A DNA stretch of 64,000 nucleotides from Nonomuraea sp. PA05. Its GTDB lineage: Bacteria > Actinomycetota > Actinomycetes > Streptosporangiales > Streptosporangiaceae. Numbering within the stretch: position 1 is the stretch's first letter; the number at the start of each line of letters is the position of its first letter. The notes under the pieces were generated by a model. It ran no database searches, was not told the DNA's origin, and saw nothing but the letters and a program-made list of their open reading frames with translations. This document shows, one piece after another, positions 49,772-58,582 of this stretch. A program made the position numbers and the translations under genes. The stretch is taken from assembly GCF_008086045.1 (NCBI RefSeq), contig NZ_VSEY01000017.1, positions 178,056-242,055 on the forward strand, in the 5' to 3' direction.

Positions 49772-50130
49772 ACACCCCCGATGAACGCCGTGCGCCGGTC
49801 GCGGTGTCTCTCACCTCAGCCGCCGAGGCGGCGAATGACCACCACCACAACCATGGCGGCGAAGGCGGGCCGCCGCGGCGCAGCAAGGTCGCCGCCACCC
49901 TGGCCGTCCTGGCGTGCGCGGCCTGCTGCGCATTGCCCGTGTTGATCGGCGCGGGCCTGCTCACCGGAGCCGGCGCCGCGCTGGCCGAGCAGACCTTACT
50001 GGCCGTCGCGGGCCTGCTGCTCGCCGGGGCCGGGGGCATGTGGTGGCTGCACCGCCGCAAGAGCGCCCGCGCCGCGCAGCCCGGTGTGGGCACCTGCGGT
50101 TCATCGGTGTGCGGCTGCGGCGGCTGCTGA
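49768..50130 (+). CDS. Small MerT-like membrane protein with Cys tail
   Basis: The 120-residue protein has a His-rich N-terminus (NDHHHNHGGEGG), two membrane helices, and a Cys pair in the first helix (ACAACCALPVLIGAGLL), like the CC of MerT. The C-terminus ends TCGSSVCGCGGC. These three potential metal-binding sites suggest uptake or transfer of a thiophilic metal. It is short for MerT (usually about 116-130 residues with three helices). It is the last gene of the operon. Confidence 0.65.
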   Translation: MNTPDERRAPVAVSLTSAAEAANDHHHNHGGEGGPPRRSKVAATLAVLACAACCALPVLIGAGLLTGAGAALAEQTLLAVAGLLLAGAGGMWWLHRRKSARAAQPGVGTCGSSVCGCGGC

Positions 50131-50255
50131 CCCCGCGTGACCAGTCAGCTGGCCGCGCGGCGAAGAACACCTCCTGACCCCCGCCACCTCACCGCGAACG
50201 CCTTCCCTCCGGCCCGGGCGAGCCCGCCGGATGCGGCGTCACGGCAGAAGCGGGG

Positions 50256-50960
50256 TCACCGGGCGGAGGCCAGCTCCCGCCCGCGGTGATGCCGGGCGAC
50301 CGCAGCCGCGAACGCCGCCACCACCGGATGCGGCCGCCGCCCGTCCCCGGCCAGCTCCGGCTGGAACAAGGTGGCCAGGAAGAACGGATGCCCCGGCAAC
50401 TCCGCCACCCGGGCCGTCCCGTCATCGGCATGCCCGGAGAACACCATCCCGCCCTCCGCCAGCGTCTCCTTGTACGCCTCGTTCAGCCCGTAGGAGCAGA
50501 TGTAGGACTCCATCGTCGAGGACGCCCCCACGATCTGCTCGATCCGCGTGCCGGGCACCAGCCGCACCCGCCCTTCGTGCCCGGCCAGCGAGCACGCCAG
50601 CGGCGTCATCAGCAGCTCGTCCGCATCGGGCTCGTTCTCGGCGTGCGCGACCCGCAGGCCGCACACGTTGCGCCCGAACTCCAGCAGCATGTGCTGGAAC
50701 CCCGCGCACGTCCCCAGGAACGGGATCCGCCGCTCCCGCGCCACCCGCACGGCCTCCACCGCGCCCGCCTCGTCCCGGTACGGGCTGCCGGGCACCAGCC
50801 AGATCCCGTCGAACCCGTCCACCCCGCCGACGTCGTCGGTGGGCATCCAGTACGGGTCGAGCGCGATCCCGTCACGCTCGCGCAGCGTCTCGACCAGCAG
50901 CGGGATCCGGGCATGGGAGCGAACACCGGGGGAGCGGTCCCCCACCAGAGCGATTCTCAT
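50256..50960 (-). CDS. Class I glutamine amidotransferase-like protein (CTP synthase C-terminal-like)
   Basis: The 234-residue protein matches the group related to the C-terminal domain of CTP synthase: LVGDRSPGVRSHARIPLLVE, nucleophile Cys in FLGTCAGFQHMLLEF, and HPFFLATLFQPEL. Members occur as standalone proteins; the ammonia acceptor is unknown. It is divergent from a LysR gene that may control it. Confidence 0.85.
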   Translation of the reverse strand: MRIALVGDRSPGVRSHARIPLLVETLRERDGIALDPYWMPTDDVGGVDGFDGIWLVPGSPYRDEAGAVEAVRVARERRIPFLGTCAGFQHMLLEFGRNVCGLRVAHAENEPDADELLMTPLACSLAGHEGRVRLVPGTRIEQIVGASSTMESYICSYGLNEAYKETLAEGGMVFSGHADDGTARVAELPGHPFFLATLFQPELAGDGRRPHPVVAAFAAAVARHHRGRELASAR

Positions 50961-51030
50961 GGCACCATCGTGACCGGCGCACCGCGTTAAGCGCCAACGA
51001 TGATTACTGCACCGACGATAAGCGACGCTG

Positions 51031-51909
51031 ATGGACCCTCACCTGCTGACCACGTTCGTGACCGTCGCCCGGCACGGCTCGTTCTCCGCTGCGGCCGCCG
51101 AGCTCGGCTACACCCAGTCGGCGATCTCCCAGCAGATCGCCGCCCTGGAGGCCGATCTGGGGCTGCCGCTGCTGAGCCGCCGCCCGGTCGAGCCCACCCC
51201 CGCCGGGCGGCGGCTGCTGGAGCACGCCGAGCCGCTGCTGCTGCGCCTGCGGGCCGCCCGCGCCGACGTGCTGCGTACCGCCGCGCAGCCCCGCCACCTG
51301 CTGCGACTGGCCGCCACCCCGCTGGCCGTCAACCCGGTGGTGTCCGCCCGCCTGGCCGAGGCCCGCGCCCGCCAGCCCCGTCTGGAGGTGCGGCTGCGCA
51401 CCTGCCGGGCCGAGGACCTGGCCGCCGTGGTCGCCGAGGGGCGGGCCGACCTGGGGCTGGCCGACGGCCTCGCGGCGCCGAGCGATCCGCTGCGGCTGCC
51501 GGAGTCCGGGCCCATGACGACGACGGGGGTGTCGGAGGAGGACCTGGTGGTGGTGCTGCCGGGCGGCCATCCCCTGGCGGGGCGGGCGTCGCTGCGGCTG
51601 GCGGACCTGATCGACGCCCGCTGGCTGCAGAGCCCGCTGTGCCCGCTGGCCCGGCTGCGTGACCTGGTGGGCGACGGGTTCCCGGCCGGTCTGGAGTACG
51701 AGGGGGACGACGTGCACACGGTGCTCGCCCTGGCGGCGGCCGGTCACGGCCTGACCCTGCTGCCCGCCTCGGCCGTGCCCGCCGGCGGCGGCGGGCAGGT
51801 GCGTGTGGTGCCGGTGGCCGCGCCCCGGCTGGTGCACCGGGTGGAGCTGCTGCACGCGGCCCTCCCGGCGGGCGCGCCGGCCGACGTGGCCGCCGTCCTG
51901 ACCGGCTGA
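51031..51909 (+). CDS. LysR-family regulator
   Basis: The 292-residue protein has the LysR HTH (LLTTFVTVARHGSFSAAAAE, LGYTQSAISQQIAALEADLG) and the substrate-binding domain (LVVVLPGGHPLAGRASLRLA, HTVLALAAAGHGLTLLPAS). ATG at 51031 is 70 bp from the divergent amidotransferase gene, the usual spacing for an autoregulated LysR pair. The inducer is unknown. Confidence 0.9.
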   Translation: MDPHLLTTFVTVARHGSFSAAAAELGYTQSAISQQIAALEADLGLPLLSRRPVEPTPAGRRLLEHAEPLLLRLRAARADVLRTAAQPRHLLRLAATPLAVNPVVSARLAEARARQPRLEVRLRTCRAEDLAAVVAEGRADLGLADGLAAPSDPLRLPESGPMTTTGVSEEDLVVVLPGGHPLAGRASLRLADLIDARWLQSPLCPLARLRDLVGDGFPAGLEYEGDDVHTVLALAAAGHGLTLLPASAVPAGGGGQVRVVPVAAPRLVHRVELLHAALPAGAPADVAAVLTG

Positions 51910-51924
51910 GCGGGTCAGAAGGAC

Positions 51925-51968
51925 GTGCTGGTCACGTGCTGGTCACGTGCTGGTCACGTGCTGGTCAT
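51925..51968 (-). repeat. 11-bp tandem repeats of the DoxX gene tail
   Basis: GTGCTGGTCAC occurs three times (51925-51957) followed by GTGCTGGTCAT (51958-51968). On the minus strand each unit carries the last codons and TGA of the DoxX gene. The 11-bp period is close to one helical turn. Confidence 0.85.
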
Positions 51969-52493
51969 CGTGTACCACGTCGGCACACACGCCAGCAGGA
52001 CGATCGCGGCGAGCACCACCGACGACCAGAGCGCGCGGGAGCGGGTGAGGGTCGTGGGCGCGACGGGCCGCAGCTTCCATCGTCCGGCCGTGATGATGGC
52101 CGCGACGCCGCCCAGCAGGACGTTCGCCGGCACCAGCTCGAACTCGCCGCGCACGACGTGGAACCCGGCCGCGAGGATCATCGTCAGCGTCAGGCCGGCG
52201 CCGGCCAGCGGCGTCAGCGACGGCCTGACCTTCGCCATCGCCGGCAGGATCAGGCCGATCCCGCCCAGCACCTCGCACACCCCGATGAAGACGATCAGCG
52301 GCTGGGGTGTGGCCGCGTACCAGGCCACGGCCTGGGGCGCCGCCGCGTACAGCGCGTCGTCGTACAACAGCACCTTGCCGAAGCCGCTGCCCGCGAAGAA
52401 GAAGCCGAGCAGCGCCTGCAACGTCCAGAACACGCCGTTGAGCGTGACCCGCGTCCCGCGCCTGTGCGCACTGACCTCGACGCCGATGTTCAT
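51954..52493 (-). CDS. DoxX-family membrane protein
   Basis: The 179-residue protein has four to five hydrophobic helices and the DoxX pattern (ALLGFFFAGSGFGKVLLYDD, IVFIGVCEVLGGIGLILPA, NVLLGGVAAIITAG). DoxX-like proteins are quinone-linked redox or membrane-stability proteins. The start is ATG at 52493. Its stop lies in an 11-bp tandem repeat derived from the gene end. Confidence 0.82.
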   Translation of the reverse strand: MNIGVEVSAHRRGTRVTLNGVFWTLQALLGFFFAGSGFGKVLLYDDALYAAAPQAVAWYAATPQPLIVFIGVCEVLGGIGLILPAMAKVRPSLTPLAGAGLTLTMILAAGFHVVRGEFELVPANVLLGGVAAIITAGRWKLRPVAPTTLTRSRALWSSVVLAAIVLLACVPTWYTMTST

Positions 52494-52531
52494 GTTCTCT
52501 CCCTGACTCGATGGGTGGGCGGTCCGTGCGT

Positions 52532-52888
52532 TCACCGGTCTTGAATCAGCCCGAGGACGTTGCCGTCGTGGTCGGTGACGGTGGCCACCAGCCGGCCGCC
52601 GCCGACGTCGTGCGCGGCCTCCTTGATGGTGGCCCCGGCGGCGGACAGCTCGGCCAGCTTCGCCTCGAGGTCCGGGACGTGCCAGTAGGCGACCGGCGCG
52701 GTCATGCCCTGCGGCCCGCCGCCCGGCACCAGCCCGATGTGCTGGCCGGCGGCCTCGAAGCCGACGTAGTAGGGCGAGTCGTCCCGTGGCGCGACCCCGA
52801 GCAGGGCCGCGTACACCGCCTTGGCCTTCTCCGGGTCGGACACGGGGTGCAGCACGGTCTTGATGCCGTGGGTGGAGGTGCCGGTCAT
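52532..52888 (-). CDS. VOC-superfamily (glyoxalase-like) protein
   Basis: The 118-residue protein has a VOC fold (KTVLHPVSDPEKAKAVYAAL, GVAPRDDSPYYVGFEAAGQH, DLEAKLAELSAAGATIKEAA, TVTDHDGNVLGLIQ). It could bind a metal through His/Glu positions, but an enzyme activity is not assignable. ACAGGAGCG lies 4 nt before the ATG. It precedes the DoxX gene by about 40 bp in the same direction. Confidence 0.85.
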   Translation of the reverse strand: MTGTSTHGIKTVLHPVSDPEKAKAVYAALLGVAPRDDSPYYVGFEAAGQHIGLVPGGGPQGMTAPVAYWHVPDLEAKLAELSAAGATIKEAAHDVGGGRLVATVTDHDGNVLGLIQDR

Positions 52889-53021
52889 GGTCGCTCCTGT
52901 TGTGGTGGATCGGAAGTTCGCTGTGGTCACAGCTTCGCTTCCGGCCCGCCTGCGCCACATCCGTGGTGAGCACGGATCACGACCACGGAGTGCGTACGGA
53001 ACGGGTGCTGCAGGACTTCCG

Positions 53022-54353
53022 TCAGGCGTGCCAGCCGTCCGTCCCGCCCGGCACCGGCGCGTCCGGGTCGTACGGCGTGCGGGTGAAGATGAACGTGTTG
53101 AGGTCCAGATGATCGGCCGCCACCCGCAGCGTCTCCCCGGCGTAGTAGCCGTCCAGCCCCAGCCACGTCCCGTCGTCCTGCGGCACGAAGCGGGAGGCCC
53201 GCCCGGCCCCGCCCACCGGCTCCAGCGACAGCCCCCGTTCGGGCAGCAGCCGCAGCGTGTACGCCTTCGGCCCCCAGTGCCACAGCCCGGTCAGCGCGAG
53301 CAGGGCGGGGTCGGCGGGCACGGGCCGCCACTCGTCGGGCAGGCGCGGCTCGCAGCGGTCGAGGATGTCGAGCAGGTCGGTCAGCAGGGTGCCGCTCATG
53401 CCGCTGGTGGTGTTGGCCATGAACAGCGCCCCCACGCCTTCGGCCGCCTCGGCCCACACGGTGGCCAGGAAGCCGGGCATGGAGCCGCCGTGGCCGGCCA
53501 GGCGGCGCCCGCCGGTGCGGGCCAGTTGCAGGCCGAGGCCGAACGCGCCGGTCCAGGTGTCGCCGTCCTCGACGCCGATGGGTTCGCGCATCTCGGCGAG
53601 GGTGGCGGGGCAGAGCACGCCGCGGGTGTCGCCGCCGAGGAAGGCCGCCCAGCGGGCCAGGTCGTGCGTGGTGGACCAGAGCTGCCCGGCCGGGCCCATG
53701 GCGTCGGCGTCGTGTTCCGGCTCGGCCTGCACGACGTCGGCCCAGGGGTGCACGGCGTAGCCGGTGGCGTGCGGGGCGCGCGGGCGGGGCGTGGTGGACA
53801 GCATGCCGAGCGGGTCGAGCACCTCGGCGCGCAAGGCCTTGAGCCAGGTGGTGCCGCGCAGGCGGGCCACCAGCTCGCCGAGCACGGCGAAACCGACGTT
53901 GGAGTAGTGGAAGCGCCGCCCCGGCCGGTGTTTGAGCTCGCCGGGCCCGAGCCGTTCCAGCAGGTCGCCCGCGGGGATGCCGGGGGTGCGTTCCCACCAG
54001 GCGGTGGGCGGCTCGGCGGTCAGGCCGGCGGTGTGGGACAGCAACTGGGAGATCGTCAGGTGGCCGACCCTGGTGCCGGGCAGGTGCCGTTCGAGCGGGT
54101 CGTCCAGGCCGAGCAGGCCCTCGTCGCGCAGCCGCATCACCACCACCGCGATCATGCTCTTGGTGATGGAGCCGATGCGGTACTGCGTGGCGGCGGTCGG
54201 TGGGGCGCCGTCCACGCTGCCGCGCCCGGCGAACCACGCCAGCCGCCCGTCACGGACGATCGCCGCCGTCACCGACGGAATCCTGCACTCGGCCTGCTCG
54301 ACGGCGAGCCTGCGCAGCAGTGCGCGCGCCGCCTCATGTCCCACCTGCGTCAT
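53022..54353 (-). CDS. Beta-lactamase-family serine hydrolase
   Basis: The 443-residue protein has SxxK in RIGSITKSMIAVV, YxN in FHYSNVGFAVLG and an HGG box in LAGHGGSMPGFLAT, the three motifs of class C/DD-peptidase-like enzymes. A C-terminal 120-residue extension has a lipocalin-like strand pattern (LTGLWHWGPKAYTLRLLP). No signal peptide is seen, so it may be cytoplasmic. ATG 54353 was preferred over the codon at 54362. Confidence 0.88.
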   Translation of the reverse strand: MTQVGHEAARALLRRLAVEQAECRIPSVTAAIVRDGRLAWFAGRGSVDGAPPTAATQYRIGSITKSMIAVVVMRLRDEGLLGLDDPLERHLPGTRVGHLTISQLLSHTAGLTAEPPTAWWERTPGIPAGDLLERLGPGELKHRPGRRFHYSNVGFAVLGELVARLRGTTWLKALRAEVLDPLGMLSTTPRPRAPHATGYAVHPWADVVQAEPEHDADAMGPAGQLWSTTHDLARWAAFLGGDTRGVLCPATLAEMREPIGVEDGDTWTGAFGLGLQLARTGGRRLAGHGGSMPGFLATVWAEAAEGVGALFMANTTSGMSGTLLTDLLDILDRCEPRLPDEWRPVPADPALLALTGLWHWGPKAYTLRLLPERGLSLEPVGGAGRASRFVPQDDGTWLGLDGYYAGETLRVAADHLDLNTFIFTRTPYDPDAPVPGGTDGWHA

Positions 54354-54371
54354 GGGCGACAAGAATATCGC

Positions 54372-55928
54372 TCAGATCGGGATCAGCCGTGGACCGATCA
54401 GCTCGCCCTGGTGGGGCTGGGGGTGCGACTGGTCGTGGAAGTAGTGCCCTGCGTACCAGACGACGACGTTGGTGCCGTTGATGTTCTCGCCGTTGAGGAA
54501 GCGGTTGAGCGCGGCGCGGTTGCGCGGGCCGGGGTCGCCGTCGTCCAGCTCGCGCGGGTGGTGGCGCAGGAACCACAGGTCGGACACGCCGTAGGCGTCG
54601 GCGGTGCCGTCGAACGGGCCGGGGTGGATCTGCAGGCCGCGTCCGGAGGCCTTGTCGCGCACCTGCCAGTGGCGGGCGGGCGGGCGGCGCCTGCGGGAGG
54701 TCTCGCGGATGATGGCGACCGGTTCGGGGATGAGGGAGCCGGTGTCGTCGATCTGCTCGACGACGTCGTTGCTCGCGCCCTCGACGTCGAAGTCGAGCCG
54801 CCAGTAGCAGTGGTGGCGGTGCACCAGGCAGGTCATCGGGTTGCGGGTGGCGGCGAACCCGAAGCGCGGCAGGATCTCGCCGTCGTCGGCCAGCCGCCAG
54901 TCGCTGGCGTAGCGGTACCAGCCGGCCTCCAGCTCGCTGACGATGCGCAGCCGCCGGCCGTCGTGGTGGAAGGCGACGCCCTGGAAGTTGCCCGCGTCGG
55001 TGGACGGCCGTTCCAGGATGGTGCGGGGCTCGCGGGTGCACAGCCGCCAGCCCCAGCCGACGGGGTCGGCGCCGGTGGCGCTGAAGCGGGTCTCGGCGCT
55101 GACGTCGTCGCGGAAGGTGGTGCCCTCGTCGTAGTCGACGTTGAGGATCGGCACGTGCGCCTGCCGCAGCACGAGCCGGCCGCGGTAGCGGACCTGGCGC
55201 AGCTCGACGCCGCCGCCCAGGCCGGGGCTGCGCGGCGCGGAGGCGCGCGGGCGCACCACCAGCAGGTTCCACAGCTCGGTGGCGCCGCGGTGGACGCGGA
55301 CCCGCACCTGGTCGGGGCCGCCGCGGTCGGCCAGCGCGTCGACGCCGGCCGGGACGCTGTCCTCGCAGTCGTGGTGCATGCGCACGTTGACGCCGTCGGG
55401 CGTCCAGTCCACCGAGCGGGCGGCCAGGTCGACGGCCACGACGCGGTGCCGCAGCCCGGTGGGCTCGCCCGGCGTGTACAGGCCGAGGGCGGGGCGGCGC
55501 ACGGTGGTGCCGTCGGGGTTCTCGGCGTCGGCCAGGGCCGGCATGGGCTTGTAGACGACGACGTCCTCGCCTCGCGGGAAGCGCGGGTCGGCGCGCAGGA
55601 TCGCGGCGGCGGCGACGAGCTCCTCGCGGCTGGGCGGCGGGCGGAAGGAGCTGGGCCGCAGCTCGGCGCGTTCGGGCCGGTCGAGGGTGCCGCGCAGCTC
55701 GACGGCGCGGTTGCCTGCGGGGTCGAACACGGTGGCCTGGAACGGCGCGTTGTCGCCGGGGTCGTGGCCCAGGCCGGGGGCGAAGGCGACGGTGAGCCGT
55801 TCGGGGTCGGCGACCTCCAGCGCGGCCAGCGCCTCGGGGTGCTCGGCCACGGCCTGACGCAGCCGCTGCTCGCTCAGTCCGGTGCGGGGGACGGCTTCGA
55901 GCGTGACGCGCACGTCGTCGTCGGTCAT
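54372..55928 (-). CDS. Copper amine oxidase-like protein
   Basis: The 518-residue protein has the copper-site HxH (LVHRHHCYWRLDFDVEG) and a likely third His near the C-terminus (GHYFHDQSHPQP), as in copper amine oxidases. The Tyr that would become TPQ lies in AGWYRYASDW, where the normal N-Y-D/E consensus is W-Y-R. It is also shorter than typical members (about 640). It may be a divergent or non-oxidase relative. It shares its direction with the beta-lactamase-like gene 18 bp downstream. Confidence 0.75.
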   Translation of the reverse strand: MTDDDVRVTLEAVPRTGLSEQRLRQAVAEHPEALAALEVADPERLTVAFAPGLGHDPGDNAPFQATVFDPAGNRAVELRGTLDRPERAELRPSSFRPPPSREELVAAAAILRADPRFPRGEDVVVYKPMPALADAENPDGTTVRRPALGLYTPGEPTGLRHRVVAVDLAARSVDWTPDGVNVRMHHDCEDSVPAGVDALADRGGPDQVRVRVHRGATELWNLLVVRPRASAPRSPGLGGGVELRQVRYRGRLVLRQAHVPILNVDYDEGTTFRDDVSAETRFSATGADPVGWGWRLCTREPRTILERPSTDAGNFQGVAFHHDGRRLRIVSELEAGWYRYASDWRLADDGEILPRFGFAATRNPMTCLVHRHHCYWRLDFDVEGASNDVVEQIDDTGSLIPEPVAIIRETSRRRRPPARHWQVRDKASGRGLQIHPGPFDGTADAYGVSDLWFLRHHPRELDDGDPGPRNRAALNRFLNGENINGTNVVVWYAGHYFHDQSHPQPHQGELIGPRLIPI

Positions 55929-56131
55929 GCTGCACTCCCTGCGTCGGTCGTGTACAGGCGCAGTGTGGTGCCGCCTGAGCGGGTTTTCCAGTCATGCACC
56001 GGTTACCGGGAGGTGACCGGCTTCATCCGCCTCCATCAGCCTTCGTCCGCCTTCATCCGCGGAGGGTGGTGTCACGTTCGGCCCCCTCGTCCCGGTCTAG
56101 TTACCGATCCGAGGAGAAGGAGCGGGACGCG

Positions 56132-56845
56132 ATGAGGATGGCGGTGGCCGGCGGGACCGGCTGGGTGGGCAGGCTGGTGGTCGGGCGGGCTCGGGAGCAG
56201 GGCCACGAGGTCGTGGTGATGTCCCGCTCGGCCGGCGTCGATCTGATGACGGGGGCGGGCCTGGACGAGGCGCTGCGCGGCGCGGACGTCGTGATCGACG
56301 TGGCGAACGTCTCGACGCTCAGCCGCAGGAAGTCGGTGGCGTTCTTCGAGACCGAGACGCGCAACCTGCTGGCGGCCGAGGAGCGGGCGGGCGTACGCCA
56401 CCACGTGCTCCTGTCGATCGTCGGCGTGGACCGGGTCGATTCGGGTTACTACCTGGGCAAGCGCCGGCAGGAGGAGCTGGCGCTGGCGGGCCCGGTCCCG
56501 GTGACGCTGCTGCGGGTGACGCAGTTCCACGAGTTCGCGGCGCAGATGCTCGGCAAGGTGCCCGGCCCGGTGAAGGTGGCGCCCTCGATGCTGAGCCGGC
56601 CGGTCGCCGCCTGCGAGGTCGCGGCCGAGCTCGTCCGCCTGGCCGAAGGGCCCGCCCAGGGACGGGTGAGGGAGCTGGCCGGGCCGGAGGTGCTGACGAT
56701 GGCATCGATGATGCGCCGCCTGGCCAAGGGCAAGCTGGTGCTGACGGTGCCGGCCGGCAAGGCGATGGCCTCCGGGGGCGTCCTGCCGGACGGAGACTTC
56801 CGCAGCGGGGAGATCACCTTCGAGCAGTGGGCGGCGTCGCGGTGA
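56132..56845 (+). CDS. NAD(P)-binding atypical SDR (NmrA-like)
   Basis: The 237-residue protein has the dinucleotide motif VAGGTGWVGRLVVG and the NmrA-type layout (DVVIDVANVSTL, HVLLSIVGVDRVDSGYYLGK, VTLLRVTQFHEFAAQML). These proteins often act on or sense NAD(P)H and anthraquinone-like ligands. AGGAGAAGGAGCG precedes the ATG. Its stop overlaps the GTG of the next gene. Confidence 0.85.
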   Translation: MRMAVAGGTGWVGRLVVGRAREQGHEVVVMSRSAGVDLMTGAGLDEALRGADVVIDVANVSTLSRRKSVAFFETETRNLLAAEERAGVRHHVLLSIVGVDRVDSGYYLGKRRQEELALAGPVPVTLLRVTQFHEFAAQMLGKVPGPVKVAPSMLSRPVAACEVAAELVRLAEGPAQGRVRELAGPEVLTMASMMRRLAKGKLVLTVPAGKAMASGGVLPDGDFRSGEITFEQWAASR

Positions 56846-57258
56846 GCGTCACGGCCAAGCGCTGGATGGCGGCGGTGCTGGCGGTGGCGGCGGCGTACCA
56901 GGGGGTGTGGGCGGCGGCGTTCCCGCGCTCGTTCTACGACGACTTCCCCGCGCCGGGGCTGCACTGGGTGGCGGCGCTCGGCCCGTACAACGAGCATCTG
57001 GCCGTCGACGTGGGGGCGCTCAACCTGGGCCTGCTGGCGCTGAGCGGGTGGACGCTGCGCCGGCCGGGCCGGGAGTCCCTGGCGGTGACGGGGGCCGTGT
57101 GGTCGGTCTACAACGCGATCCACTTCGTGTGGCACATGCTGCACCTGCACGTCTTCCCGATGTTCGACAAGATCGGTGTGGCGGTGATTCTGGGCGGCCT
57201 GCTGACTCTTTCGATCCTCATGGTGCTGCCCGTCAGGGAGCCCCGGGCGGCGCGGTGA
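56842..57258 (+). CDS. Small integral membrane protein
   Basis: The 138-residue protein has four hydrophobic helices (WMAAVLAVAAAYQGVWAAAF, HLAVDVGALNLGLLALSGW, VWSVYNAIHFVWHMLHLHVF, IGVAVILGGLLTLSILMVL). His residues in HFVWHMLHLHVF are notable and might bind a metal or heme. Family not known. It is coupled by overlap to the upstream SDR gene. Confidence 0.75.
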   Translation: MSVTAKRWMAAVLAVAAAYQGVWAAAFPRSFYDDFPAPGLHWVAALGPYNEHLAVDVGALNLGLLALSGWTLRRPGRESLAVTGAVWSVYNAIHFVWHMLHLHVFPMFDKIGVAVILGGLLTLSILMVLPVREPRAAR

Positions 57259-57327
57259 GCAGGACCGGCCGCAGAACCGAGGGGGCGCGGGCCCGGCGCC
57301 CGCGCCCCCTTGCTCAAGCGGTGGTTC

Positions 57328-57513
57328 TCAGCGGCCTGCGCGGGTCTTGCGCCAGGTGAAGCCGCCGGGCAGGTTGACCGACACCGTACGGCGCCCGTCG
57401 GCGCCGCGGGTGACCCGGAACAGCCGGTTGCCCCAGCTGTGGCCGATGCCGCGGCGCGACAGGTTCAGCCGGAACGGCCCGAACTTGATGGACTTGCGGT
57501 AGCTCAGACCCAT
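57328..57513 (-). CDS. DUF4236-like small protein
   Basis: The 61-residue protein begins GLSYRKSIKFGPFRLNLSRR and ends with a strand-rich basic region (RRTVSVNLPGGFTWRK), the pattern of DUF4236. The function is unknown. The 100 bp upstream are AT-richer than average. Confidence 0.85.
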   Translation of the reverse strand: MGLSYRKSIKFGPFRLNLSRRGIGHSWGNRLFRVTRGADGRRTVSVNLPGGFTWRKTRAGR

Positions 57514-57619
57514 ATCGCTTTCCTCCGTTGAGTTCGCGGAAAGCCTTCGACTACCCCGGCAGCGCGCGATATATCGGGTTGTTTAAAGCCGGGGTAACGG
57601 GCCGCCGCCGCGGGACGCC

Positions 57620-58582
57620 TCAGCCGAGCGGGATGACCGGCTCCGCCGAACGGGTGGCGTAGAAGCATCCCGTGGTGGGCAGGCTGCTCGCCGCCGGCGG
57701 GGTGGCGCCGTCGTACAGGGCCAGCAGGAAGTTCTGCGGGCAGCGGCGGGTGCTGCCGGTGCGGATGCCGAAGTGCAGGTGCGGGCCGGTGGAGTTGCCG
57801 GTGTTGCCGCTCAGCCCGATCTGCTGCCCGGCGCCGACCGACGCGCCGCCGGAGACCGACCACGACGAGAAGTGGCAGTAGGTGTAGATAGCGCCGTCGG
57901 TCCCGGTCAGGTTGATGCCGCGCCCGCACAGGCTGTCGTCGATGACCGTCACGGTGCCGGCGCGCACCGCGTAGACGGGGGTGCCGGTGCCGACGGGCAG
58001 GTCGATGGCGGGGTAGTCGTGGTGCGGGTCGTCGTACTCGCTGCGCGGCAGCGCGCCGCGGGCCAGGGGCAGCGAGAACGCGGGCGTCCCTGCCGAGGAG
58101 GTGATGCGGACGGCGTCGGCGACGACGTAGCCGGGCTGGCTGGTCCAGCGGCTGACGCCGACCACGTTGTAGTCGCCGGCGGACAGCGTGAACGTGCCGA
58201 GGCTGACCCAGCGCCCGCCGCCGGAACGCTGGTCGACGACCACGCTGCGGGTGCCGTCGGCGGTGGCGACCAGGAACGGGGTGGCGCTGTTGTAGCCGGC
58301 GTCGGCCGGGTACCAGACCTCGACCAGGTGGGCTCCGGCCGTCGCGATCGATGCCTTGAACCAGGCGGCGTCGCTGGTGGTGGTGTTCGGCGCGGCGAAC
58401 CGGTAATCGGCGCCGTAGCGCTGGGCGGACCAGGCCGAGGTGCCCCAGTCGGCGCCGGCGGTGAACTGGCCGGCGGTGGCGTTGTCGACCGTGGTGGTGG
58501 CGGCGTTCGCGGGGACGGCGGGGGCGAGCAGGGCCAGGCAGGCGGCCAGGGCGGCGGCCGATAAGCGGGTGATGGTCTTCAC
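57620..58582 (-). CDS. Secreted M23-family metallopeptidase
   Basis: The 320-residue protein has a signal peptide (AAALAACLALLAPAVPANAA), a beta-rich carbohydrate-binding-like domain (GQFTAGADWGTSAWSAQRYG to about residue 165), and a C-terminal LytM domain with Zn ligands in HHDYPAIDLPVG and GNSTGPHLHFGIR. It should cut peptidoglycan cross-bridges. GTG at 58582 follows CGGAGGG at about 10 nt. Confidence 0.9.
   Translation of the reverse strand: MKTITRLSAAALAACLALLAPAVPANAATTTVDNATAGQFTAGADWGTSAWSAQRYGADYRFAAPNTTTSDAAWFKASIATAGAHLVEVWYPADAGYNSATPFLVATADGTRSVVVDQRSGGGRWVSLGTFTLSAGDYNVVGVSRWTSQPGYVVADAVRITSSAGTPAFSLPLARGALPRSEYDDPHHDYPAIDLPVGTGTPVYAVRAGTVTVIDDSLCGRGINLTGTDGAIYTYCHFSSWSVSGGASVGAGQQIGLSGNTGNSTGPHLHFGIRTGSTRRCPQNFLLALYDGATPPAASSLPTTGCFYATRSAEPVIPLG

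Noticed and set aside
52821..56135. A 1104-codon open frame on the plus strand
   Set aside because: It lies antisense to the VOC, beta-lactamase-like and amine-oxidase-like genes; its composition (Gly/Arg/Ala/Val-rich, no motifs) is that of a GC-rich shadow frame.
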